From positions 1 to 43,567 of the forward strand of contig JAJZZP010000053.1 in the NCBI GenBank assembly GCA_021797515.1: DNA of 43,567 bases. The letters are read 5' to 3'. The notes under the pieces are model-generated. The model worked only from the letters and a program-made list of their open reading frames with translations. It did no database searches and was not told where the DNA came from. Below, piece after piece: positions 17,543 through 24,884 of this stretch; position 1 is the stretch's first letter, and every line of letters begins with the position of its first letter. The position numbers were made by a program, and so were the translations under genes. This DNA comes from Bacillota bacterium. GTDB taxonomy: Bacteria; Bacillota; Sulfobacillia; Sulfobacillales; Sulfobacillaceae.

Positions 17543-18328
17543 ATGTCGGAAGCAAGTTACCAAGGTTCTATTCTTGAAGTGGAGTACTTAACGGACCCCC
17601 CCGTTGCGGTACTGACCCTCAGTGCTCCCCCGTTTAATATCGTTACGGTACCGACGCGCGAGCATTTTGCTGCGGTGTTTGGGGAAATTGAAGCGCGAGA
17701 CGATATTCGGGCAGTGATTATTCAATCTCAAGGTGAGCACTTTTCTTCGGGTGGAGACATTCCAGGATTTCTAGAAGCGAGTCCGGAATATCTCTCGCAT
17801 TTGGCGGAAAATGTGGCAGCGCCCGATCGATGCTCGAAACCGGTGATTGCCCGGTTGACGGGATACACGTTTGGCGTGGGTTTTGAAATTGCCATGGCTT
17901 GTGACTTCCGTATTGCCTCCAATACGACGCTTATGGCGCTTCCGGAAATGCGCTTGGGCATGATTCCTGGCAGTGGCGGCACACAACGGGTAGCCCGGAT
18001 TGCTGGATTAGGGCGAGCCAAAGATATGATTTTCCGTGCCCGGCGCATCGCGGCCGAAGAAGCCCAGTCCTGGGGACTTGTCACCCAGGTAGTGGAACGC
18101 GGGGCATTGGACGCCACTGTGTGGAAACTTGTTGATGAATTGTTGGCATTTTCACCATTAGCCCTGTCCAAGGCCAAAATGGCGATTAATGCTGCGTGGG
18201 AAACGCCGTTACAGACCGGCCTTCAATTAGAAGGACAGATGTATGGATTTCTCCGGACCACCGAAGATTTCCAGACTGGGGTGCAGGCCTTTAAGGACAA
18301 GCAGAACCCAAAGTTTCGCGGAAAATAA
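17543..18328 (+). CDS. enoyl-CoA hydratase/isomerase family protein
   Basis: A 261-residue crotonase-fold enzyme. The oxyanion-hole segments HFSSGGDIPGF and GYTFGVGFEIAMACDFRIA are present. Both glutamates used by true hydratases are kept: one in GFEIAM and one in LPEMRLGMIPGSGGTQR. It is therefore likely an active hydratase rather than only an isomerase or dehalogenase. It follows CoA ligase copy 2 by 28 bases and probably acts on the resulting unsaturated CoA thioester. Confidence 0.9.
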   Translation: MSEASYQGSILEVEYLTDPPVAVLTLSAPPFNIVTVPTREHFAAVFGEIEARDDIRAVIIQSQGEHFSSGGDIPGFLEASPEYLSHLAENVAAPDRCSKPVIARLTGYTFGVGFEIAMACDFRIASNTTLMALPEMRLGMIPGSGGTQRVARIAGLGRAKDMIFRARRIAAEEAQSWGLVTQVVERGALDATVWKLVDELLAFSPLALSKAKMAINAAWETPLQTGLQLEGQMYGFLRTTEDFQTGVQAFKDKQNPKFRGK

Positions 18329-18519
18329 AAGTCAGGGCGGTAGGGGGACAATCTATGGAAGTTCATTGCCCCCATAGCCCCTCCCAGTACCCTGGCCATT
18401 GGGAGACGATGTTCTATGGGCGTCGCATGGTCACCCAGTTATTCACCGTTCTAAGGGACTTATCCATTTCAGAACATTCCTGACCAAATTTGTGGCCACC
18501 TTCCTGGTCCATCGCACCA
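18329..18519. other. intergenic stretch with a hairpin after the hydratase gene
   Basis: A hairpin at 18343-18373 pairs GGGG-CAAT with ATTG-CCCC, with a bulged A. It has no U-tract, so it may be a weak terminator or an IS end structure. Nothing coding is evident up to the TnpB remnant. Confidence 0.4.
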
Positions 18520-18934
18520 CGGCCTCTTAGCGTCTCAAGGACGCACAAACCGCGAGGACTTTCCACTGGAGGGCGCTCCCTTAGGCGAGTCACCGATCAG
18601 GGCTGCCGTTACAGAGACACGGGTGAGGAGCTCCTAACCGCACTCCCGTACCGATTGCGACATTCTCGGGCCATGATGCTCGCACGTCGAGCAGGTTTTG
18701 TTACTCGAAAACCGGCGGTGGACCACCACGACGAAGATTCCGTGTTGAGCCGCCTTACGTAATTCCCCGGAAACCGTCGCATCGGAGCGGATGAGGTCAA
18801 GGTCCGCAATGTCAGAAAAGCTGGTGGCCACCGATGCAAAGGTCTTCGGCGTGGCTTGCCGATGAAATCCGGCCATTAGACCCCCCGGGCCGGTCTGGTC
18901 TGCCGTTGGATCCTCCCACCACATTTTGCACAAA
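18520..18934 (-). pseudogene. TnpB (IS200/IS605 RNA-guided nuclease) remnant
   Basis: The minus strand encodes a recognisable piece of TnpB: a GELRKAAQHG helix, VVVVHRRF, then SSNKTCSTCEHHGPRMSQSVREC. This is the family's SSKTCSxCG zinc-binding segment followed by LSVRxW. The frame stops soon after; the following stretch keeps a degraded version of the second zinc pair and the DRDxNAA motif. The N-terminal half of the protein is missing. It is a dead insertion sequence between the enoyl-CoA hydratase and the third CoA ligase. Confidence 0.6.
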
Positions 18935-19012
18935 ACTGACCCACAGTGACTGGGAATTAGGCGAAAGGGTTTTCAACCCTAGATTGCATATATCCGATAG
19001 TTCTATCTCATC

Positions 19013-19105
19013 ATGGGACGAATGACGTATTATGAAGATGCGATGAAGCTGACGGAAGCCTTCGGAAATAATGGGGGTCGAGAGCTTAAGTTATCCGAAG
19101 AATAG
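19013..19105 (+). CDS. short ORF, 30 codons, unknown
   Basis: An acidic 30-residue ORF (MGRMTYYEDAMK..., ending KLSEE) lies directly before the third CoA ligase, with no clear ribosome site. It may be a decayed gene start, a leader peptide or chance. Confidence 0.2.
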   Translation: MGRMTYYEDAMKLTEAFGNNGGRELKLSEE

Positions 19106-19123
19106 GAATCGAGGCGAGGAGCA

Positions 19124-20632
19124 TTGTTAACAGTCGGATCAGCGTTATTAGGGGCCGCGCACCGTATGAACGACAAAACTGCACTGATATTCGGTGATCA
19201 GCAGTTAAGTTACCGGCAATTAAATCAAAAAGCCAATCAGGTTGCGTGGGCTTTTCACCAGGCGGGAGTGGGGGCGGGGGAACGGGCGGCACTGCTATTA
19301 CCCAACGGACTCGAGATGGCGGAGATATACTTTGGCATTTCCAAAGCCGGAGTGGTTGGAGTGCCTCTGAATTTACGGTGGGCACCACCTGAAATTGCAT
19401 ACGCAATGCGTGACGCTGATATTTCTCTGGTAATTGCAGATCCTGATTTTGAACCGATTTTGAGTCAAATACCCTTTGAACGGGCCCAAGTCTTTTATAC
19501 AGGGCCAGATGGCAGTTGGACTCGCAAGGTCAACCTTGCACCAATCAGCGAACCGGATTTTGCTACGGTCCGGGAATCTGACCCCTGGGTTTTGGTCTAC
19601 ACATCCGGTACTACAGGCCGACCCAAAGGAGCAATTCGCACCCATATGAGCAATATCATGATTGCCTTGGCATTAGTAAGCGAATTAGGTATTTCCTCGG
19701 ATCAAATAGGATTGGCGATTTTGCCCATGTTTCATGTGAACTCTATGTGGTTTGTCACTCTTTCCATAGCGATTGGGGCCACCTGTGCTATTTACCCGCA
19801 TCGCACCTTTCATCCCCATCATGTGATTGAGCAGATAAATCTTCATCACGTCAATTATGGGATGTTTGTGCCCAGTATGTTGACGTTCTTGGCCGACGCG
19901 GTAGAGTCAGGCAAGGTACGCGCTGATGGTTTGGAAGTGATTATGACGGCGTCGGCCCCTTTAGATAGTACGCTGAGAGACCGAATCATTCGAGGATTTC
20001 CTAAAGCCCGCCTTTACGACATATATGGGTCGACCGAATATGGCGCGGCCACTGTTGTGAGGCACTCCCTTGATGGCCCTCTAGGATCCGTTGGGTATGC
20101 CACCATTGGACAGGACATCGAAATTCTGGACGATAATCAGCGGTCGTTACCGCCCGGAACTATTGGCGAAGTTTTTGTGAGGGGGCCTTCATTGATGAAA
20201 GAGTATTGGAAAAACCCTGAAGCCAATCAGAGGTCATTCACCCCCGACGGATTTCTGACGGTAGGGGACATGGGCTATCAGCGAGAAGATGGCCTGCTAT
20301 TTTTAGTGGACCGCAAGCAAGATATGATTATCGTCGCGGGGGAAAATGTGTATCCAACAGAAGTGGAAGAGGTGTTGCTGCGTTACCCTGGAGTGGCATT
20401 AGCGGCTGTTTTTGGGGTTCCCGATCAGCGCCGTGGAGAGAGGGTGATTGCTATGGTGATGCCCCGCGAGGGGGTTACACTCGATCTAGAAGAATTGGAA
20501 GAACTGTGCCGCCAAAATCTAGCAGACTACAAACGTCCTACCCGTATTATTGTGGCATCGGAACTTCCAATTGGGCCGTCGGGCAAAGTGGTGCGCCGCT
20601 TGGCCAAAGATGCCTGGTTGGCGCAGTCGTAA
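19124..20632 (+). CDS. AMP-forming acyl-CoA ligase (copy 3)
   Basis: A 502-residue ANL-superfamily ligase, more divergent than the other two. Motifs are YTSGTTGRPKG, YGSTEYG, GFLTVGDMGY, DRKQDMIIVAGENVYP and the C-terminal catalytic lysine in LPIGPSGKVVRR. It resembles long-chain or general fatty-acid CoA ligases more than the benzoate type. The TTG at 19124 is chosen as start because GAGGCGAGGA lies just upstream and the protein then begins with the usual LTVGSALLGAAHR helix. The next ATG (19166) would remove that helix. It ends 1 base before the convergent MetC-like gene. Confidence 0.88.
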   Translation: MLTVGSALLGAAHRMNDKTALIFGDQQLSYRQLNQKANQVAWAFHQAGVGAGERAALLLPNGLEMAEIYFGISKAGVVGVPLNLRWAPPEIAYAMRDADISLVIADPDFEPILSQIPFERAQVFYTGPDGSWTRKVNLAPISEPDFATVRESDPWVLVYTSGTTGRPKGAIRTHMSNIMIALALVSELGISSDQIGLAILPMFHVNSMWFVTLSIAIGATCAIYPHRTFHPHHVIEQINLHHVNYGMFVPSMLTFLADAVESGKVRADGLEVIMTASAPLDSTLRDRIIRGFPKARLYDIYGSTEYGAATVVRHSLDGPLGSVGYATIGQDIEILDDNQRSLPPGTIGEVFVRGPSLMKEYWKNPEANQRSFTPDGFLTVGDMGYQREDGLLFLVDRKQDMIIVAGENVYPTEVEEVLLRYPGVALAAVFGVPDQRRGERVIAMVMPREGVTLDLEELEELCRQNLADYKRPTRIIVASELPIGPSGKVVRRLAKDAWLAQS

Positions 20633-20633
20633 G

Positions 20634-21788
20634 TTATTTTTGCAATGCCTTCAGAAAGTCGTCGACCAAGTCGGTGGGATCTTCAAGTCCCACCGACACA
20701 CGCACCACATCAGAAGTAATCTGCCGTTGGTTACGCTCTTCCTGTGTTAGGGCGGCATGGCAGTGTAACTCCGGTAGCGAGACGATGGTCTCGGTGCCGC
20801 CAAGACCGGCTCCGATGCGGGAAAAGTGAAGCCTTTTGGCTAATTGGGGCACTAAAGCACCATCCCGGAGACGAAAGGTAACCATTTGGCCAAATCCCCT
20901 GTCAGTGACCATGGTCTCTTTAGCCACAGCGTGCCCTGGGTGTGATGGGAGTCCCGGATAAAACACTTGAGAAACCGCCGGATGAGAAGTCAATGCGTGA
21001 GCCAATACCATGGCCGTTTGCGATGCTTGGCGCATCCGTATCGGCAGGGTACGCAGTCCGCGATGCACCATATACGAATCGTCAGGAGATAAAATGGGTC
21101 CGCAGGCATTTTGGATGAAATAGAGTTGCTGGGCTAGTTCTTGAGTCCGTACCACCGCGACTCCTGCTGTGACGTCGGAGTGTCCTCCAATCATCTTGGT
21201 TCCTGAATGCAGCACCAAATCTGCACCCAGAGTTAGAGGGTTCTGCAGATAGGGAGTGACAAAAGTATTGTCGATCCAAACAGCTAACTGATGGCGGTGC
21301 GCCCAGTCTACGATGGCCGGCACGTTCGCCACTTGCAAAAAAGGATTGGAGAAATTTTCCACCAAGATGGCCCGGGTATTTGGTTCAATGGCTTGGTCCA
21401 GATCTTCAACCTGGTCGGTGTCCACGTATGTTACCGCAATATTGAAACGGGAGAAGACCCCACGCAACACCCTCTGCGTACCGCCCTGGCAGTCACGGGT
21501 GACTAAAAGGTGATCTCCAGCGCTCAGCAACAAAAAAGTTGCGGTTAGTGCAGCCATTCCTGACGAAAACGCAAAACCGCGCACACCTCCTTCTATCGTG
21601 GCCATGGCGGTTTCTAACGCCTCGCGGGTAGGATTTCCGGAACGGGCGTAATCAAACGCAGATGGAGCCCAAGGGTTAGTCTGATGATACGTGGTCGCGC
21701 GGTAGATAGGGGGGACTACGGCGTTTAGTTGCGGGTCTAATTGGCTAGCATGGATAAAGATAGTGTCCGATGGTTTCTTGGTAGACAT
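20634..21788 (-). CDS. metC: cystathionine beta-lyase-like PLP enzyme (MetC type)
   Basis: A 384-residue member of the Cys/Met PLP-dependent family. The PLP lysine is in VLHSGTKMIGGHSDV; the tyrosine/arginine motif is FDYARSGNPTR. It has the C-terminal YPGLPSHPGH and IGAGLGGTET segments. It resembles Bacillus MetC more than MetI, so cleavage of cystathionine to homocysteine is the likely role. The ATG at 21788 follows AAGAAGGA; 26 further in-frame codons upstream overlap the MetI-like gene and are unlikely to be used. The MetI-then-MetC order matches Bacillus. A gamma-lyase activity is possible. Confidence 0.85.
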   Translation of the reverse strand: MSTKKPSDTIFIHASQLDPQLNAVVPPIYRATTYHQTNPWAPSAFDYARSGNPTREALETAMATIEGGVRGFAFSSGMAALTATFLLLSAGDHLLVTRDCQGGTQRVLRGVFSRFNIAVTYVDTDQVEDLDQAIEPNTRAILVENFSNPFLQVANVPAIVDWAHRHQLAVWIDNTFVTPYLQNPLTLGADLVLHSGTKMIGGHSDVTAGVAVVRTQELAQQLYFIQNACGPILSPDDSYMVHRGLRTLPIRMRQASQTAMVLAHALTSHPAVSQVFYPGLPSHPGHAVAKETMVTDRGFGQMVTFRLRDGALVPQLAKRLHFSRIGAGLGGTETIVSLPELHCHAALTQEERNQRQITSDVVRVSVGLEDPTDLVDDFLKALQK

Positions 21789-21807
21789 GAGAGACAATCC
21801 TTCTTTC

Positions 21808-22962
21808 CTAAGGAATAGCATGCAGTGCCTGAGATAAATCGGCCTGTAAATCGGCAACATTTTCAATTCCCACTGAAAGCCGCACCAACCCAGGGGTGAT
21901 GCCTAGGGCCATGCGCACCGATTCTGGTAATTCGCGGTGAGTTTCATAAAAGGGATGGGTAATTAACGATTCTACACCGCCGAGGCTCACCGCGGGGATA
22001 ATGCAATGTAACCTGTCCATCATCGGCCCAACAAATTCGGGTTCATGTAACCGAAACGAAATCATGGCGCCGGGACCAGTAGCTTGTTGCTGATGCAGCA
22101 ATCCTCCCGGATGATCGGGTAGCCCAGGATAATAGACTGCTGCGATTTTTGGATGCTGTGCTAAAAATTGGGCTAGAACGAGGGCGTTTTGCTCTTGCCG
22201 GTCAAGGCGCAAATCTAGAGTTTTTAGTCCACGCAACAATAACCATGAGTCCCATGGCCCTAAGATACCTCCTGAGGCGTTGCAAATGACGGCAATTTCT
22301 TCCGCTAACTCAGGACTACGACTGATCACTAATCCGGCGACCACATCATTATGGCCTGCGAGGTATTTTGTCGCACTATACACGACGAAGTCTGCTCCAA
22401 AATCAAACGGACGCTGCCGCAAAAAGGTCATAAAGGTATTATCTACGGCAACCCAGGCACCCTGGGCATGCGCCAGGTCGGTTAAAATCTTGAGACCGCT
22501 GATTTGCAGCAGCGGGTTGCTGGGCGTTTCGATAAACAGAAGCCGAGTGTGGGGAGTGAGCGCTGACGCCACTTGGTCTGGGTTTCGTGTGTCGACATAG
22601 GTGGTGGTCACCCCAAATTTTTGAAAAGTATCTTGAAACAAGCGATAAGTGCCGCCGTAGGAATCCTGGGTTAACACGACATGGTCACCGGACTTCAACA
22701 AATGGGCTAAGGCCGTAATGGCTGCCATCCCGGAACCAAAAACACTAGTGCCCGAACCGCCTTCTAGTTCCGTGATAGACGCCGCCAAGCTGCGTCGGGT
22801 AGGGTTGTCGGTGCGAGAGTAATCGTATGGGCCAAAACCGTCACTGGTATGTTGATAGGTGACGGTTTGAAAAATTGGGGTAATGACCGATCCATAAACG
22901 AGATCACTGCCAACTCCAGCATGGGCGACACGGGTATCCAGGCGCCACTCTTTTTGCGGCAA
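21808..22962 (-). CDS. metI: cystathionine gamma-synthase/lyase-like PLP enzyme (MetI type)
   Basis: A 384-residue Cys/Met-family PLP enzyme. The PLP lysine is in VYSATKYLAGHNDV; the motifs PYDYSRTDNPTR and SLGGVESLITHP are typical of cystathionine gamma-synthase/O-acetylhomoserine enzymes of the MetI/MetB kind. I place the start at the TTG at 22962, since AAAGGAG (22973-22979 on the minus strand) sits 9 bases upstream and homologs begin near RLDTRVAHAG. The longer reading to 23010 would place that ribosome site inside the gene. It should use an activated homoserine and cysteine, feeding the MetC-like enzyme 19 bases downstream. Confidence 0.85.
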   Translation of the reverse strand: MPQKEWRLDTRVAHAGVGSDLVYGSVITPIFQTVTYQHTSDGFGPYDYSRTDNPTRRSLAASITELEGGSGTSVFGSGMAAITALAHLLKSGDHVVLTQDSYGGTYRLFQDTFQKFGVTTTYVDTRNPDQVASALTPHTRLLFIETPSNPLLQISGLKILTDLAHAQGAWVAVDNTFMTFLRQRPFDFGADFVVYSATKYLAGHNDVVAGLVISRSPELAEEIAVICNASGGILGPWDSWLLLRGLKTLDLRLDRQEQNALVLAQFLAQHPKIAAVYYPGLPDHPGGLLHQQQATGPGAMISFRLHEPEFVGPMMDRLHCIIPAVSLGGVESLITHPFYETHRELPESVRMALGITPGLVRLSVGIENVADLQADLSQALHAIP

Positions 22963-23028
22963 AAGAATCTTCTCCTTTGAAAAATCCTTTGTCTTCTTGG
23001 TAACGAACAACGAATTTTGGTTAGATGC

Positions 23029-23412
23029 CTACGACAATAGAAATCGTTCAAGACCGGATCTTACATCGGAACTTTCGCTAGCCAGTTTCACCAGTTCTTG
23101 ACTGACCCATTCAATCCATTGGGGCAACGATCCGCTTTCGGTTTTTAACGCGATGCCGCGCACCATTTTTACTCGTTGGGCATCTACTCGACCATGATCC
23201 TGGGTGAGGATATACTCCCATTCGCCGGCCTGAATTCTTATCGCATGCACCGACTTGGTTTTGGAAAACAGACCACCTCGACGGTCTACAACCGTTTGCA
23301 ACGGAATTGCGGACTCCAATTTTTTGGCCAAGATTTCTAAAAAAGTTAATATATCGCTGGTGTCTTGACGAAGACTAGCCGCTAAAATATCAAATGAGAG
23401 GTCGTCAGCCAT
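23029..23412 (-). CDS. conserved-looking hypothetical protein
   Basis: A 127-residue soluble, unrecognised protein. It opens with a helical segment (MADDLSFDILAASLRQDTSD), has a central beta-rich part (HAIRIQAGEWEYILTQD) and a C-terminal helix with EWVSQELVKLASES. The ATG at 23412 follows GGGAGCGG; the longer frame to 23508 runs into the divergent promoter region. It precedes metI by 66 bases in the same direction and may be co-transcribed. No function is assigned. Confidence 0.65.
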   Translation of the reverse strand: MADDLSFDILAASLRQDTSDILTFLEILAKKLESAIPLQTVVDRRGGLFSKTKSVHAIRIQAGEWEYILTQDHGRVDAQRVKMVRGIALKTESGSLPQWIEWVSQELVKLASESSDVRSGLERFLLS

Positions 23413-23501
23413 GTCCACCGCTCCCGTAGTGATTTGCTTTATTTTAGCATACTCCTGTCGTAGGCTTAAGGTAACACGCAAAACATGATGTTTGACTTTT
23501 G

Positions 23502-23530
23502 TTGACATTTGTAGTATGTCAAACTTATCA
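23502..23530 (+). promoter_or_regulatory. sigma-A-type promoter overlapped by an inverted repeat
   Basis: TTGACA at 23502-23507 and TTATCA at 23525-23530 are separated by 17 bases. The perfect 7-base inverted repeat TTGACAT/ATGTCAA (23502-23508 and 23516-23522, 7-base spacer) covers the -35 and spacer. A bound repressor would block this promoter for the BI-1 family gene at 23553. Confidence 0.6.
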
Positions 23531-23552
23531 AAGAGTATTGGAGGGATGGAGC

Positions 23553-24218
23553 ATGTTTAATCGATCTCCTTATGCTACATATCAAGTGAGTGACGGCGTG
23601 CCGGGGCGGTTGATGGCGCGGACTTTGGGCTACCTGGGACTGCTTCTGGCGATTTTGAGCGCGGCGGTGCTATTCGGAGTAGAATTCGGTGCGGCGGGTA
23701 TCTGGATCGGATTTGCGGCTGCTATTATTGGCACCATCATGGTATCCCGGCGCATGGCCAGCGCCGGGGTGGCGTTCGCTTGGGGTGCAGTGGTGGCGAT
23801 TGGCATGGGCGTTATGATATCACCGGTGATTTGGGGAACGGCCGCGACGGATCCTGGTCTGCTTCTACAGACGCTCGGGGCGCTGGTTATTACCATCTTG
23901 ATGTCAGCAGCGGTAGTTGCATGGATACCGTGGGATTTTTCTCGTATTATGCCCCTGTTGTTCTTCGGGCTTATCATGCTGATTGTGGTAAGTTTGCTAT
24001 CGTTTTTTGTACCCGCGTTTGCCAGCGTTGGTGCCTCTAGGGCATTTAACCTGATTGGTGTACTGATTTTTACCGGATATCTGATGGTCGACTTTTCTTT
24101 GATGCGCATGCGGGGGAGAGTGATGCCGGGTCAGGGAACCGCAGTGGTTTTAGCCGTATCGTTACTCATCGATATCGTGAACCTGTTTTTGTTTCTCCTG
24201 CGTCTGGGACGGCGATAA
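23553..24218 (+). CDS. Bax inhibitor-1 (BI-1/YccA) family membrane protein
   Basis: A 221-residue polytopic membrane protein with about seven hydrophobic segments. The C-terminal signature FNLIGVLIFTGYLMVDFSLM followed by the hydrophobic helix ending IDIVNLFLFLLRL matches the BI-1/TMBIM/YccA family. Bacterial members are linked to pH-sensitive calcium leak or to modulation of FtsH. The ATG at 23553 has GGAGGG upstream, giving a short leader from the promoter at 23502-23530. It is a single-gene unit ended by the terminator at 24226. Confidence 0.85.
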   Translation: MFNRSPYATYQVSDGVPGRLMARTLGYLGLLLAILSAAVLFGVEFGAAGIWIGFAAAIIGTIMVSRRMASAGVAFAWGAVVAIGMGVMISPVIWGTAATDPGLLLQTLGALVITILMSAAVVAWIPWDFSRIMPLLFFGLIMLIVVSLLSFFVPAFASVGASRAFNLIGVLIFTGYLMVDFSLMRMRGRVMPGQGTAVVLAVSLLIDIVNLFLFLLRLGRR

Positions 24219-24225
24219 ACAAGAA

Positions 24226-24264
24226 CGCCCTGCAAGCCGTGTCGGCCCGCAGGGCGCGGCTTTT
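24226..24264. terminator. intrinsic terminator
   Basis: The stem CGCCCTGC (24226-24233) pairs with GCAGGGCG (24249-24256), followed by CGGC and TTTTT. It sits between the convergent BI-1 gene and the small membrane protein gene. Confidence 0.85.
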
Positions 24265-24274
24265 TGCGTCAATG

Positions 24275-24562
24275 CTAGTGGTGCGCGAGGAGCGGCATGA
24301 TCCAATGATGGATTTTGGTGAAAATAGCGGATAGTATGCTGGCTAGGAGGGCCCTGGTGTTTTCGGCGTGGCGTAGTCCATGCTGCAAGGTGCCTAAGCC
24401 TGCGATGACAGGGTTGAGCTGCCACATCACCAGTGCCGCCAAGATAATGAGAATGAGCAGAGTATTACGGAAATAATGCTTTTTAGCTTTAGGCTTTTCT
24501 GAAGATGGAGAAAGATGCATATTTCCTTTATGGTTCCGTGCAAGATCCGACGGTGTGGACAT
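24275..24562 (-). CDS. small single-pass membrane protein, unknown
   Basis: A 95-residue protein with a polar, lysine-rich N-terminus (about 1-30), one strong hydrophobic segment (RNTLLILIILAALVMW, about 32-47) and a histidine-containing C-terminus. An excellent GAGGAGGTGA ribosome site precedes the ATG, which supports it being real. It lies divergently beside the S-box operon. No family is recognised. Confidence 0.7.
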   Translation of the reverse strand: MSTPSDLARNHKGNMHLSPSSEKPKAKKHYFRNTLLILIILAALVMWQLNPVIAGLGTLQHGLRHAENTRALLASILSAIFTKIHHWIMPLLAHH

Positions 24563-24647
24563 CGTGTCACCTCCTCAATCGGTTATGGCTCATCCTAGCA
24601 TTGCTGGCAATAAATGGCAATATATGGACAGTAATAAAAATTACCCA

Positions 24648-24676
24648 TTGACCGAATCACTCCGTCATGGTACATT
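24648..24676 (+). promoter_or_regulatory. promoter of the S-box methionine operon
   Basis: TTGACC at 24648-24653 and TACATT at 24671-24676 are spaced by 17 bases. Transcription would begin near 24683, just before the riboswitch at 24701. Confidence 0.6.
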
Positions 24677-24700
24677 GCCTAAAACTTAATAAATTTACTT

Positions 24701-24814
24701 CTTATCCAGAGTGGTGGAGGGACTGGCCCTGTGAAGCCCGGCAACCCGCCTTGCGCAGAGGTGGGTGCCAATTCCTGAAGGACGCATTGTTGCGTTGTCC
24801 TTAGAGATGAGAAG
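24701..24814 (+). ncRNA. SAM-I (S-box) riboswitch aptamer
   Basis: The conserved S-box sequence is plain: CTTATCCAGAG, GGTGGAGGGACTGGCCC, TGAAGCCCGGCAACC, then GGTGCCAATTCC and the closing GATGAGAAG. P1 forms between CTTATC (24701-24706) and GATGAG (24806-24811). It binds S-adenosylmethionine and shuts off the metE-like/yitJ operon when SAM is plentiful. Confidence 0.97.
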
Positions 24815-24846
24815 AGTGCTCACGCCTCTTCTCAGGCGTGTTTTTT
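24809..24846 (+). terminator. S-box expression platform: antiterminator and terminator
   Basis: The terminator stem CACGCCT (24821-24827) pairs with AGGCGTG (24834-24840), followed by TTTTTT at 24841-24846. The competing antiterminator pairs GAGAAGAG (24809-24816) with CTCTTCTC (24826-24833), a perfect 8-base match. It uses part of P1 and part of the terminator. SAM binding frees the terminator, the usual OFF logic. Confidence 0.9.
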
Positions 24847-24884
24847 GTATGGTTATCTATTGGTACTATGACAGGAGCGATTGC

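Noticed and set aside
17543-18328. 4-chlorobenzoyl-CoA dehalogenase next to a chlorobenzoate-type ligase
   Set aside because: Both hydratase glutamates are present, and I see nothing that marks a dehalogenase; enoyl-CoA hydratase is the simpler call.
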